Below are positions 53,634-62,210 of a stretch of DNA of 64,000 nucleotides, piece after piece. The notes under the pieces were generated by a model. It was not told the DNA's origin, searched no databases, and worked only from the letters and a program-made list of their open reading frames with translations. The position numbers and the translations under genes were made by a program. Source of the stretch: Hymenobacter sp. YIM 151500-1. GTDB taxonomy: Bacteria > Bacteroidota > Bacteroidia > Cytophagales > Hymenobacteraceae. Where the stretch lies: contig NZ_CP110139.1 of NCBI RefSeq assembly GCF_025979885.1, positions 4,608,001 through 4,672,000 on the forward strand, given 5' to 3'. Numbering within the stretch: position 1 is the stretch's first letter; each line of letters opens with the position of its first letter.

Positions 53634-55637
53634 CTAAGCCTGGGCTGACGATTCCTCGGCCATTGATTCCTCGTGCTCTACGCTGGTGGCGTCGAGCAGC
53701 ACGTGGGTCCAGCCTTCATTTTCGTCGAAATCGGGGGCGTGGCGGCGGCGGCGCATGGCTTCCAGCACCTTCTGGCTGAAGCTCCAGCAGGTACCCTGGC
53801 GCAGGTCCAGCACCCGCGAGAGTTCCTGGGACGAGTAGTTGCCTTTGTGCGTGTAAATCAGAAACACGGCGTAAAAGGCCTTGATAATGGAGAACTTACA
53901 CTTTTGCAGCAGCGTGTAAGCCGTAGCCGACTCCACGTAGCGGCACTTGGTGCAGCGGCGCGAGTACAGCTCGCGCCCGTCGCAATACTTCTCGTGGCCG
54001 CACTTGCGGCAGCGGTAGCCGTCGGTCCACTTCAGGTTGGCCAGGTATCGGAGGCAGGCGTCCTTGTCGGGGTAGATTTGGCTGAACTCGCCGAAATCAA
54101 CCTCCTTGGACAGCACGCGGGCCGTTTTCACTTCCTGCAAGTCGCGCTGCAGCTCCAGGTTCAGCTTCTCAATGGCCGCCGACTGCAAGGCTAGCAGGCC
54201 GTTGGCTTGCAGCAGTTCCCGGTTTTGGGCGGCAATGGTGTCGCTCTGCCGGCGCAACTCCTCGGTGCGCTGGGCCACCAGGCTTTCCAGCTCCGAGTTA
54301 AGCTGGTCTTTCAGCTCCTGGTTTTGCCGCAGCTGCTCCACCAGCATGTTCTGGGCCACGTGCTTTTTGCGCAGCTGCTTCACCAGCTTGTCCTGGGCCC
54401 GGATGGTGGCGTCGCGGATGCTCTTGATTTTCTCACCCAGGGCGTACGACAGCACCACCACTTCCACCACAAACGCCACGTTCATGCTGTACACCGTAAC
54501 GGTATTGGTGAAGGTATGAATCCCTAACTTCCTCAGAATCAGGAAGCAGACGCTGGTAGCTACTAGGGCGTGAGCCAGCAAAAAGAACCGGGCCGGCCGG
54601 AAGCCCCGCTGCCACACCCGAAATGCGGCGTAGTACAGCATTCCGTAGGGCAGCAAGTAAAACCAAAACCCCCAGCCTGAGTGCAGCCACCACGTATCCA
54701 GCAGCAGCACGCCCACGCTGATGAGCACCACCCGGCGCACCCAGGGGTCGTAGCGGGGCAGGCGCTGCGGGGCATCCAGAAACTGGCGGGCGTAGTAGCT
54801 GAATGTGAGCAGCAGCAAAATGGGCGAGCCGGCAATAATCAGCTGGTTCAGCTCCGGGAAGTTGGGCCACAGGTACTGAAAGCCCAGGCCATCTTCGGAC
54901 AGGAACACCAGGCTGCAGCTGAGCACGTACAGCACGTAGCGCAGGTAGGTTTGTTCGCCAATGAAGAGGTAGAGGCAGAGGTTGTACACTACCATAATCA
55001 GCAGCACCCCATAAAACGCGCCCAGCAAGCCATACTCCGTCTGGAAGTGCACGGCCAGGGGCTGCTCGGTACGCAGGCGGCTCACAAAGCTGGTTTTGGA
55101 GTTAGAGCTGAGCCGCAGGTAGTAGGTGTGGCTGCGGTTAGGCTCCAGCGGCAGCCGAAACAAAAAGTTTTTGTACGGAAACCGCCGCGAGGCCAGCCGG
55201 TGGTCGGCGCCGGTGTGGATGGCGCCCTGCTCGGTGCTAGCCGAGGGGTAGAAGATAATGTCGTTGAGGTGGGAGTCGAACAGCTCCAGGTACCAGTGCT
55301 GGTTCAGGGAGCCGTTGGCGTGCACCACCAGCCGCAGCCAGTACGCGGCGCCGGCGCGCTCCATGGTGGACGGCCGCTGGTCGCCGCGCACAAACTGCCG
55401 GGCGGTGGCCGGGCGCTGCACATCGGCCAGGGTGAGGCGGCCGGTGGGGTCTTCCAGCACGCTATAGCACCCCGAAGGTATGGGCAGCTCTTCCAGGGCC
55501 GAGCTTACCCGCAGCGTATCGGCGGGGCGGGCAGCGGCGGGAATACAGTGCAGCAAGTTCAGCAGCAAGCTGCTTAGCGTCAGGAAAGAAAACCAAGCAG
55601 CCCAACGCGGTGGGGGTGGGAGGATGACGAGCTTCAT
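53634..55637 (-). CDS. 7TMR-DISM membrane receptor fused to IS1595-type transposase zinc ribbon
   Basis: A 667-residue protein with a signal peptide, a 7TMR-DISMED2-type extracellular sensor (about 45-195; AAYWLRLVVHANGSLNQHWY), seven transmembrane helices (about 205-415) and a long coiled coil (about 425-515; RQNQELKDQLNSELESLVAQ). The C-terminal part (about 520-650) matches the start of IS1595-family transposases: YPDKDACLRYLANLKW, a zinc ribbon with C543-x2-C546 and C562-x2-C565, then SATAYTLLQKCKFSIIKAF and a helix-turn-helix-like THKGNYSSQELSRVLDLRQG. The chain stops where the transposase DDE domain would begin, so it cannot transpose. It probably works as a membrane-bound DNA-binding receptor. 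It starts 36 bases after the GH5 stop and lies directly upstream of susC on the same strand, so control of that operon is a natural inference. Confidence 0.85.
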   Translation of the reverse strand: MKLVILPPPPRWAAWFSFLTLSSLLLNLLHCIPAAARPADTLRVSSALEELPIPSGCYSVLEDPTGRLTLADVQRPATARQFVRGDQRPSTMERAGAAYWLRLVVHANGSLNQHWYLELFDSHLNDIIFYPSASTEQGAIHTGADHRLASRRFPYKNFLFRLPLEPNRSHTYYLRLSSNSKTSFVSRLRTEQPLAVHFQTEYGLLGAFYGVLLIMVVYNLCLYLFIGEQTYLRYVLYVLSCSLVFLSEDGLGFQYLWPNFPELNQLIIAGSPILLLLTFSYYARQFLDAPQRLPRYDPWVRRVVLISVGVLLLDTWWLHSGWGFWFYLLPYGMLYYAAFRVWQRGFRPARFFLLAHALVATSVCFLILRKLGIHTFTNTVTVYSMNVAFVVEVVVLSYALGEKIKSIRDATIRAQDKLVKQLRKKHVAQNMLVEQLRQNQELKDQLNSELESLVAQRTEELRRQSDTIAAQNRELLQANGLLALQSAAIEKLNLELQRDLQEVKTARVLSKEVDFGEFSQIYPDKDACLRYLANLKWTDGYRCRKCGHEKYCDGRELYSRRCTKCRYVESATAYTLLQKCKFSIIKAFYAVFLIYTHKGNYSSQELSRVLDLRQGTCWSFSQKVLEAMRRRRHAPDFDENEGWTHVLLDATSVEHEESMAEESSAQA

Positions 55638-55673
55638 GGCGACCTTAAAGTACGAAAACCTGCCGGGCTTCTC

Positions 55674-57551
55674 TTACTGCCCACCCGCGCCGCGACTGGC
55701 CGTGGTGGGCACAAAGCGCAGCTGGGATACGTGGCGCACCGGCTCATCTACCAGCAGGCGCAGCGTGTGCTGCCCGGCCGGCAGGGGTGGCGTAATCAGG
55801 GAAACAGTGGTCCAGTCGGGGCCGGGCGCCACGGAGGCCGTGCCCAGGGGTAAGTCGCCCAGCCGCAGGGTGAGCCGGCCGACACCTACCAGGCCGGGCT
55901 GCACATGCACCTCGGCCTGGTAGGCGCCGGCCGCCGCCACCGTTACCGTGTACGTAAGCCACTCGCCCGCCGCCAGCTCACCCACGGCAAAGCCGGTGGC
56001 GGTTTCCGTGGTGGCGCTGATATCCACACCGTCGTTGCGGTAGGCCCCGCCGTGGTTGGTGGGCTTCAGCTCCCGGTAGTCGGTGCGGGTCGAGTAGCTG
56101 TCGTGGTAGGTCACGCCTTCGCGGCCCAGGTCGTAGTCGGTGGCCGGGATGGTACCGGGAATAGTGAGCGGGGCAAAGGGCGTGCGGGCGTCGGCGGGCT
56201 GGATGAGGGCGGCCAGCACGTCGCGGTTAATCTGGCAGTTGGCAAACTGCACGTTGCGCAGCAGCGCCGCCCGGCCTTCGGCGGTGAGGATGCTCCCGTA
56301 AGGTGCCACCCGCAGCAGGCCCGCGCCCGAGTCCACGCGCTTGATGTTCCAGTGGCACCAGCCGATGCCCGCGGCGTTGAGGCCCTGCACGGCAGCCGTA
56401 AACCACTCGTTGGAGTTTTCGCCGGTTTCGCCCACCCACACCGGCACCTGCCACCGGGCGCGAAAGGCCGCCAGATTGCTTAGCAGGTTGATTTGGTTGG
56501 GGTTGGGGTCGGCGGCTTCGGCCGTGTTGGGGCACCAGTAGCGGTGGGCGTTGTACACGAGGTTGGTTTTGTCGCGGGCGGTTAGCTTGTCGGGTGTCAG
56601 GTTGGTGTACTCGTTGCCGTAGCCGTTGCCTTCCAGCAGCAGCAGGTGCCGGTCTTGCTGGCCGCGCACGGCATCAATCAGCCGCGCGTACAAGGCGCTC
56701 AACTCCTGGTTGTCGTTGGATAAACCATTGGCAGCGTTGAGGTTGTGGGGCTCGTTGATGAGGTCGTACATGGCAATGGTGGCCTCGCGCCGGTAGCGGG
56801 CGGCCAGCTTCTCCCACAGCCGCACCGTGAGGTCCTGGTAGAGGAGGCGGCCCTTGGCGTCGCGGCGCTTCCATAGGTCCAGGGGCCGGAAGTTGTCGTT
56901 GATGTTGCGGTCGGTGCCCTGGCCGCCGGGCGCGGCGTGCAGGTCCAGAATCAGGTAGAGCTTGTTGGCGGCGCACCACTTCACCATGTCGTCGATAAAC
57001 CGGAAGCCGTCCAGCTGCTGGGCCGGGTTGAACAGCTGGTTCTGGTCGTACCAGGTGCTGAGCTGCTGCACGTAGGCGTCCAGCTGCTGCGGGTTGTGCG
57101 GGTTGCGGGCCACGGCGGTGCGGGCCCGGCGCTGAGTTGGGGTCAGAAACAGGTCGTAGTGCAGGGGCAGGCGCACACAGTTGAAGCCCTGGCGGGCCAG
57201 GAAATCAATGTCGGCTTTGGTAATGAAATTGGCCCGGTACTGCCGGTAGAAGTCCTCCACCTCGGCCTCGGGCAGGGTGCGCAGCAGGCCCTGCTGAATG
57301 CGCCACTGGCTGTTAAGCGTGTCGGTGCCCAGGATGTAGCTTTCCTGGAGCAGCCAGCCGCCCACGTTGTAGCCGCGGAGCACCACCTCGCGGCCGGCGG
57401 CATCTACTATCCTAGGACCGTTGGCGCGGAGCAGGCCGAGCCGCTGCGCCGTAGCCGGACCAGCCACCGCCAGCAACAGCCCGAGCAGCCAGGCCAGTCC
57501 GGTAGAAAAGGGGTGGCGTGCGCCCATAGCACGCCGGTTTCGGCACATCAT
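55674..57551 (-). CDS. GH5 glycosidase with C-terminal CBM6-like domain, no T9SS domain
   Basis: A 625-residue secreted protein. After an N-terminal signal (LLGLLLAVAGPATAQ), a GH5 barrel (about 37-500) shows acid/base E267 in LINEPHN, nucleophile E375 in WVGETGEN, and [15 protein letters not shown], closely similar to the GH5 protein at 36361. The C-terminal region (about 510-620; YHDSYSTRTDYRELK, GVDISATTETATGF, GEWLTYTV) resembles a CBM6-like module of glycan-active enzymes. Unlike its paralogue it has no crystallin, fascin-like or sorting domain, so it is probably periplasmic. The start is uncertain: ATG at 57551 follows an AT-rich leader, while ATG at 57527 gives a cleaner signal peptide. 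The receptor gene begins 36 bases downstream and may be cotranscribed. Confidence 0.87.
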   Translation of the reverse strand: MMCRNRRAMGARHPFSTGLAWLLGLLLAVAGPATAQRLGLLRANGPRIVDAAGREVVLRGYNVGGWLLQESYILGTDTLNSQWRIQQGLLRTLPEAEVEDFYRQYRANFITKADIDFLARQGFNCVRLPLHYDLFLTPTQRRARTAVARNPHNPQQLDAYVQQLSTWYDQNQLFNPAQQLDGFRFIDDMVKWCAANKLYLILDLHAAPGGQGTDRNINDNFRPLDLWKRRDAKGRLLYQDLTVRLWEKLAARYRREATIAMYDLINEPHNLNAANGLSNDNQELSALYARLIDAVRGQQDRHLLLLEGNGYGNEYTNLTPDKLTARDKTNLVYNAHRYWCPNTAEAADPNPNQINLLSNLAAFRARWQVPVWVGETGENSNEWFTAAVQGLNAAGIGWCHWNIKRVDSGAGLLRVAPYGSILTAEGRAALLRNVQFANCQINRDVLAALIQPADARTPFAPLTIPGTIPATDYDLGREGVTYHDSYSTRTDYRELKPTNHGGAYRNDGVDISATTETATGFAVGELAAGEWLTYTVTVAAAGAYQAEVHVQPGLVGVGRLTLRLGDLPLGTASVAPGPDWTTVSLITPPLPAGQHTLRLLVDEPVRHVSQLRFVPTTASRGAGGQ

Positions 57552-57599
57552 AACCTGAAAATTAAAAGATAAAGCAGCGTAGAAAGTCGGTGTACCGTT

Positions 57600-57765
57600 T
57601 GGCCCCACCCCTGCGGAAGAGGGGTGCGTTCTAGAGCTGTAAGCTTCAGGCTGCAAGCTGTAAGCTCTGTTTAAGCAAGCTTGCGGCTTGGAGCTTGCGT
57701 CTTGAAGCTGATGTTTGGACCCCTCTCCCGCAGGATGTCGCGCATCAAGCGAGGTGGGCCAAACG
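57600..57765. repeat. AGCTTGCAAGC-type inverted repeat, copy 3
   Basis: The left half has GGCCCCACCCCTGCGGAAGA, then AGCTGTAAGCTTCAGGCTGC; the right half has AGCTTGCGTCTTGAAGCTGA, CCCCTCTCCCGCAGGATG and GCGCATCAAGCGAGGTGGGC. The two halves are imperfect complements. Same family as 18170 and 36127. Confidence 0.75.
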
Positions 57766-57776
57766 GCTGAGCAGCC

Positions 57777-57811
57777 AGCACAAGGAGCCGGAAATTCCCT
57801 CCGGCTGGTGC
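57777..57811 (-). terminator. Hairpin after large GH16 gene
   Basis: AGCCGGA / TCCGGCT with a 7-base loop and partial outer pairing (AGCA/TGCT), 14 bases beyond the minus-strand stop codon. No T run follows on the minus strand, so function as a terminator is uncertain. Confidence 0.45.
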
Positions 57812-57824
57812 TTAGCCGCTGGAA

Positions 57825-60800
57825 CTACTCTTTAACAAACTGCTGCACGGTGGCTGGCCCGCGGACTCCGCGCAGGGTGAGGAAGTAAAGGCCGGGCGGC
57901 AGGCTGTGCACGTCTACTTCGGTGGCTTGCTGCTGGCCTTTCACCTCCACGCGCTGCACCACGCGGCCCCGCGAGTTGGTAATGGTAAGCGTGGCCGCCT
58001 CCGCAGTGGGCACCGTCAGGCGGTTCCTGACCGGGTTGGGGTAAGCCAGGGCCGCCGGGACGGTGGTGCGGGCGGCCGTCCGGTTGGCGGCGCAGGTGGT
58101 GCCGGCCGTGTAGGCGTGCGGGGTGGCGCTGGAGTTGCGCTCGGCCGTGGTGGTGCCTACCCGGTAGGTGAAGTAGAACGACAGCGCCGCGCCGCCCGCC
58201 TGAGCCTGGGCAAAGGTGAAGTTGCCTCCCGCCGCCGTCATGGGGTAGCCAGTGTAGCCGCCCGAGCCCACTTTCACATAGATGAGGGCCAGGCTGCTGC
58301 CCGCAATGGGCGCCAGCGGCACAAACTTCCAGTTCACCGTGCCGTTGGTGGTCGAGACTTCGTAGGAGTAGTCGCCGTTGGCTACGGTACCGGTACAGGC
58401 CGTGCTGCCGGAGCTGCTGGCAGCCGTGCCGTACACTTCCAGCTCGTAGAGGGAGTAGCCGTAGGCGGTGCCCCGCGCCGTGCCGTAGATGCGCACGTAC
58501 TGCCCGGTCCCGCTCAGGCCGGTGTGGTCATTCACCAGGCTGGTGTTGCCGGTTATGGTTTTGAGCGGCGTCCAGTTCTGGCGGTCCGAGGACACTTCCA
58601 CGCGGTAGTCTCGGCCGTAGGCAGCTTCCCAGGTCAGCTTCACGCGGCTGATGCTGTAGCTGGCGCCCAGGTCCACGTACAGCCACTGCGAGTCGGCAAA
58701 GGCGCTGGCCCAGCGGGTGCCGCCGTTACCATCCACGGCCGCCGAGCCGGGCACTTGGGCGTTTTCCGTCGAAGAAACCGTCACGGGCTTGTTCAGGGCC
58801 AGGTTGGGCGTAGCGGGGTCGGTAGGCGTAGCTGTAAAGGACAGCCAGTTGACATTGCAGCCGGAGGAAGCCTGGGCATACAGGCGCAGGCGCTGCCCGC
58901 CCGCCGGCAAGCTCGCCGTGGCGCTGATAGTTGTCCAGCTCTGCCAGCCGCCTGTGTTGCCCACGCTGATGGTAGCCAGCACTGCACCAGCGCTGCTGCG
59001 CAGCTGTAGCTGGGCTCCACCCACGGCACTGGCCACGCGGAAGCCCACGGTGTAGGTGCCGGCCGTGGCTACGTTTACATCGTAATCCACCCAATCACCC
59101 GTCTCAAACCAGTTCATGTTGCGCCCGCCCCCGGTATCGGTGGTGGGCTCGGTGTCCACCCCGGACATAGCCACGTAGCTTTCGGCCTGGATGGTGCCCG
59201 GAATGGCCTGGGCCACGGGGGCAGCGGATACCGTCACGGCTACTGCGGCCGAAGTGGCTGTTGCGCCCTGGTTATCAGTGGCCTTGGCCGTGAGCGAGTA
59301 GCTGCCCGCCGCCACGCCCGACCAGGTGTAGGTGAACGGCGCACTCGTGTCTTCGCCCAGCTTGGTGCTGCCCTGGAAGAACTCCACCTTACTTACCGTG
59401 CCATCGGCGTCGGCAGCCGCGGCGGTGAGGGGGATGCTGGCCGGAGCCGTGAAGCTGGCGTTGTTGGCCGGGGCCGTCAGGCTGACGGTGGGCGGCGTGT
59501 TGGGGGCCGCGCCGCTGGCGCTGAGGGTGCGCAGGTTGTCCACGTAAAACACCGTGCCGGTGCTGGAGTTGGGCGCGAAGAGCAGCACCACATTGTCCAC
59601 GTCGGCATCGGGCGTGCTGGCGTCGGGGGAGCTGGCGTAGCTGAAGATAAGCGTGTGCCAGGCGTTGGTTTGCTTCACTACGGCATGGTACACGCTGTGC
59701 CGGCCCGCCGGGAAGTTGCCGGGCGTGGAGGCGGCGCTGCTTTCCAGCTGCCACGATACCACCGTGCCCACCGGCGCCGAGGTATACACGTCCAGGGCAA
59801 ACACCTTGCGGCCCGCCACGTAGGCGGCACCGTCCTTAATCAGGCTGGTGCCCAGCGTCAGAGCGTCGTAGGTGGAAGCCGAATTACGGGTGTACTGGGC
59901 CACTTTGGCGGAGGTGTTGGCGCCGCCGCTGGCCGGGTTGTTCACGGCCGCCTGATAGGTGCCGGTGGCCCGCACAAAGCTCAGGTTGCGCACGTCGTCG
60001 TAGTTCTCCAGCGTAGCGCCGGCACTGTACGTGGGGGTGGCCTTCTTCGCAATCCGCAGGTTGTCAATGTAGTACGTGTCCCCCGACTTCACTCCGCTGT
60101 TGAACAGCACGGCCAGCTGGTCGATGCTCACGTTGGCCGTGCCGGCGTCGGGGGCGGTGTTGAAGCTGAAAGTCAGCGTCTCCCACTGGTTTTGCTTGGT
60201 GGTGTTGGCCAGGTAGGTGCTGTTGCGGCCCGCCGGAAACGAGCCCGTAGGCGCGGCCAAGGCCTTGTTTTGCAGGGTGATATTAATGGGCGTACCCACC
60301 GGCGCCGAGGTGTACACGTCGAGCTGAAACTGGTAGGTCTGGTTCTTGAACAGCCCGGCGTCCTCAACCACCGTGCCCGGCGCCCCGGCGTTGAAAAACA
60401 GCACGTCGTACTGCTCCGAGGCGTTGCGCACGTATTTGCCCACGTTGGCCGAGGTATTCGCGCCGCCCGCAGCGGGGTTGGCCACGCCCGCCGAGTACAC
60501 GCCGTTGGTGGTAGCCGCGTCGAAGGTGAGGCGGGCCGCGCCATCGTAGTTCAGCAGGGCCTCGGTGGCTACCACGGGCGCTTCGGGCTGCTTTCTAATT
60601 ACCACGTTGTCGAAGTAGAACGTGGCGCCGGAGTTGGTGGCCGGCTGAAACAGCAAGGCCACGTTGTTGATGGAGTAAATGTTGGTGCCGGCGTCCAGGA
60701 CCTTCTCTAACTCAAATTCCAGGGTTTCCCAGGCGTTTTGGCGGGAAGTGAAGGCCCGGTAGGCACTGTGCCGGCCCGCCGGGAAGTTGATGGCCGTCGT

Positions 60801-62210
60801 CACGTTGCTGTTCTCCAGTTGCAGGGTCACCTTGCTGCCCACCGGCGCCGTCGAGTACACATCCACGAACACCCGGCGCCGGCCCGCCACGAAGTCATTA
60901 GCGTTGCCGATGCCCAGGTTTTTCACGTTCAGCACGTCGTACTGCTCCGTGGCATTGCGCACGTAGCGCCCCACCTTGGCCGAAGTGTTGATGACGGCAG
61001 ATGGGTTGTCAACCACTGGCGTAAGCGTACCGGTGGCGGCGCCGTAGGCCAGCACCCGGTTGCTCTCGAAATCCTCGTACACGCGGTCCAGCTGCAAGGC
61101 CGGCGCCACCGTCACGGATTTGGTGTAGGTGGCTGTGGTGCAGCCATTTACGGTTACCGTAGCCGTAACAGCACCGCTCACAGCGCCGCTGCCGAAATTC
61201 ACCTGCACCGCGTTGGTGCCTTGCCCGCTTACCACGGTAGCCCCGCTCGGCACTGACCACGTGTAGATGGCGCCGCTGCCCACAGCATCGAGGCGGAAGG
61301 TGCGGTTTTGGTCGCCCTGGTACACCTGGCCGGGGCCCAGGATGGCGTAGTTGTAAGTGCCTTTGTACACCCGCACGTAGTCAACCTGGGTGGTAACGGG
61401 GTAGTCGGCGGGCGTGGGGTTCAGGCCCAGGCCAGTGAAGCCGGTACCGGGCCCGCCCACAGCCGTGTTCAGAATCAGGTAGAAGTTGCCGTCGTTGAAG
61501 GGCCAGGAGTTGCCGGCGGTGGTTTTCGGCGAGGCCGTGTGGAACAGGTTGCCGTCTACAAACCACTTAATCTGGTCGGGGCTCCACTCCACGGCATACA
61601 CGTGAAAGTCCTGCGACAAGTCTACCGGGGCGTTGTAGTCGCGCCCGGTAAAGCGCCAGCCACCCGCGTCGTAGTGGATGGTGCCGCTCACGCTGCGCGG
61701 GTTTTTGTGCTTGGCCTCCATGATGTCGATTTCCCCGGTGAAGGGCCAGTTGCCGGGGTCGGCCAGCATCCAGAACGCCGGCCACACGCCCTGGGCCGAG
61801 GGCAGCTTCATGCGGGCCTCGATGCGGCCGTAGCGGAACGTCTTCAGCCCGCCGCTGGCCTGCTTCGACAGCAGCTTGGCCGAGGTATAGTTGTAGGTGC
61901 GCCCGCCCTGCACCGAATTTTCGTAGCGGGTGGCAATGCTGAGGTAGCCGCCCGCCACGGTGGCGTTGGCGGCCCGGTACACTTGCAGCTCGGCATTACC
62001 GAAGTTGCAGAGGCCGGTTTCGCAGCCGTCGCCCTCATATACTTGCCACTTGCTGAGGTTGCCGGGCGTATCGAACTCATCGTTCCAGACTAGCTCGGTG
62101 CACTGGGCCTGCGCCGCACTAGGTGCCAGCAGCCAGCCGCAGGCGGCAGCCACGGCCAGCCGGGCACCGCATCCGAGCCACTGGCTCAGAGAGGTAAAAG
62201 TGAAGGTCAT
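57825..62210 (-). CDS. Large GH16 beta-glucanase with three tandem jelly-roll repeats, Ig, CBM6, F5/8C and T9SS domains
   Basis: A 1461-residue secreted protein. After a signal peptide (about 1-35), a GH16 domain (about 36-285) carries GEIDIME (E160, D162, E165) and LVWNDEFDTPGNLSKW. A PKD/Ig-like segment follows (about 290-370). Next come three homologous units of about 165 residues each (about 375-545, 550-725, 730-890), each with VGKYVRNASEQYDVL-like, DVYTSAPVG, FPAGR and YYIDNLRI-like motifs; these look like carbohydrate-binding jelly rolls. Then come an Ig-like domain (about 898-1000), a CBM6-like domain (1002-1128), an F5/8C domain (1135-1260), an unassigned small domain (about 1270-1375; VNWKFVPLAPIAGSSLALIY) and a T9SS domain (about 1390-1461). 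It should act on insoluble beta-1,3-glucan. The Ig and CBM6 modules closely resemble those of the two-headed chitinase. Confidence 0.9.
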   Translation of the reverse strand: MTFTFTSLSQWLGCGARLAVAAACGWLLAPSAAQAQCTELVWNDEFDTPGNLSKWQVYEGDGCETGLCNFGNAELQVYRAANATVAGGYLSIATRYENSVQGGRTYNYTSAKLLSKQASGGLKTFRYGRIEARMKLPSAQGVWPAFWMLADPGNWPFTGEIDIMEAKHKNPRSVSGTIHYDAGGWRFTGRDYNAPVDLSQDFHVYAVEWSPDQIKWFVDGNLFHTASPKTTAGNSWPFNDGNFYLILNTAVGGPGTGFTGLGLNPTPADYPVTTQVDYVRVYKGTYNYAILGPGQVYQGDQNRTFRLDAVGSGAIYTWSVPSGATVVSGQGTNAVQVNFGSGAVSGAVTATVTVNGCTTATYTKSVTVAPALQLDRVYEDFESNRVLAYGAATGTLTPVVDNPSAVINTSAKVGRYVRNATEQYDVLNVKNLGIGNANDFVAGRRRVFVDVYSTAPVGSKVTLQLENSNVTTAINFPAGRHSAYRAFTSRQNAWETLEFELEKVLDAGTNIYSINNVALLFQPATNSGATFYFDNVVIRKQPEAPVVATEALLNYDGAARLTFDAATTNGVYSAGVANPAAGGANTSANVGKYVRNASEQYDVLFFNAGAPGTVVEDAGLFKNQTYQFQLDVYTSAPVGTPINITLQNKALAAPTGSFPAGRNSTYLANTTKQNQWETLTFSFNTAPDAGTANVSIDQLAVLFNSGVKSGDTYYIDNLRIAKKATPTYSAGATLENYDDVRNLSFVRATGTYQAAVNNPASGGANTSAKVAQYTRNSASTYDALTLGTSLIKDGAAYVAGRKVFALDVYTSAPVGTVVSWQLESSAASTPGNFPAGRHSVYHAVVKQTNAWHTLIFSYASSPDASTPDADVDNVVLLFAPNSSTGTVFYVDNLRTLSASGAAPNTPPTVSLTAPANNASFTAPASIPLTAAAADADGTVSKVEFFQGSTKLGEDTSAPFTYTWSGVAAGSYSLTAKATDNQGATATSAAVAVTVSAAPVAQAIPGTIQAESYVAMSGVDTEPTTDTGGGRNMNWFETGDWVDYDVNVATAGTYTVGFRVASAVGGAQLQLRSSAGAVLATISVGNTGGWQSWTTISATASLPAGGQRLRLYAQASSGCNVNWLSFTATPTDPATPNLALNKPVTVSSTENAQVPGSAAVDGNGGTRWASAFADSQWLYVDLGASYSISRVKLTWEAAYGRDYRVEVSSDRQNWTPLKTITGNTSLVNDHTGLSGTGQYVRIYGTARGTAYGYSLYELEVYGTAASSSGSTACTGTVANGDYSYEVSTTNGTVNWKFVPLAPIAGSSLALIYVKVGSGGYTGYPMTAAGGNFTFAQAQAGGAALSFYFTYRVGTTTAERNSSATPHAYTAGTTCAANRTAARTTVPAALAYPNPVRNRLTVPTAEAATLTITNSRGRVVQRVEVKGQQQATEVDVHSLPPGLYFLTLRGVRGPATVQQFVKE

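Noticed and set aside
53634-55637. An IS1595-family insertion sequence
   Set aside because: Only the zinc ribbon and helix-turn-helix part of the transposase is present, fused in frame to a receptor. The DDE catalytic domain is missing and no terminal inverted repeats flank it.
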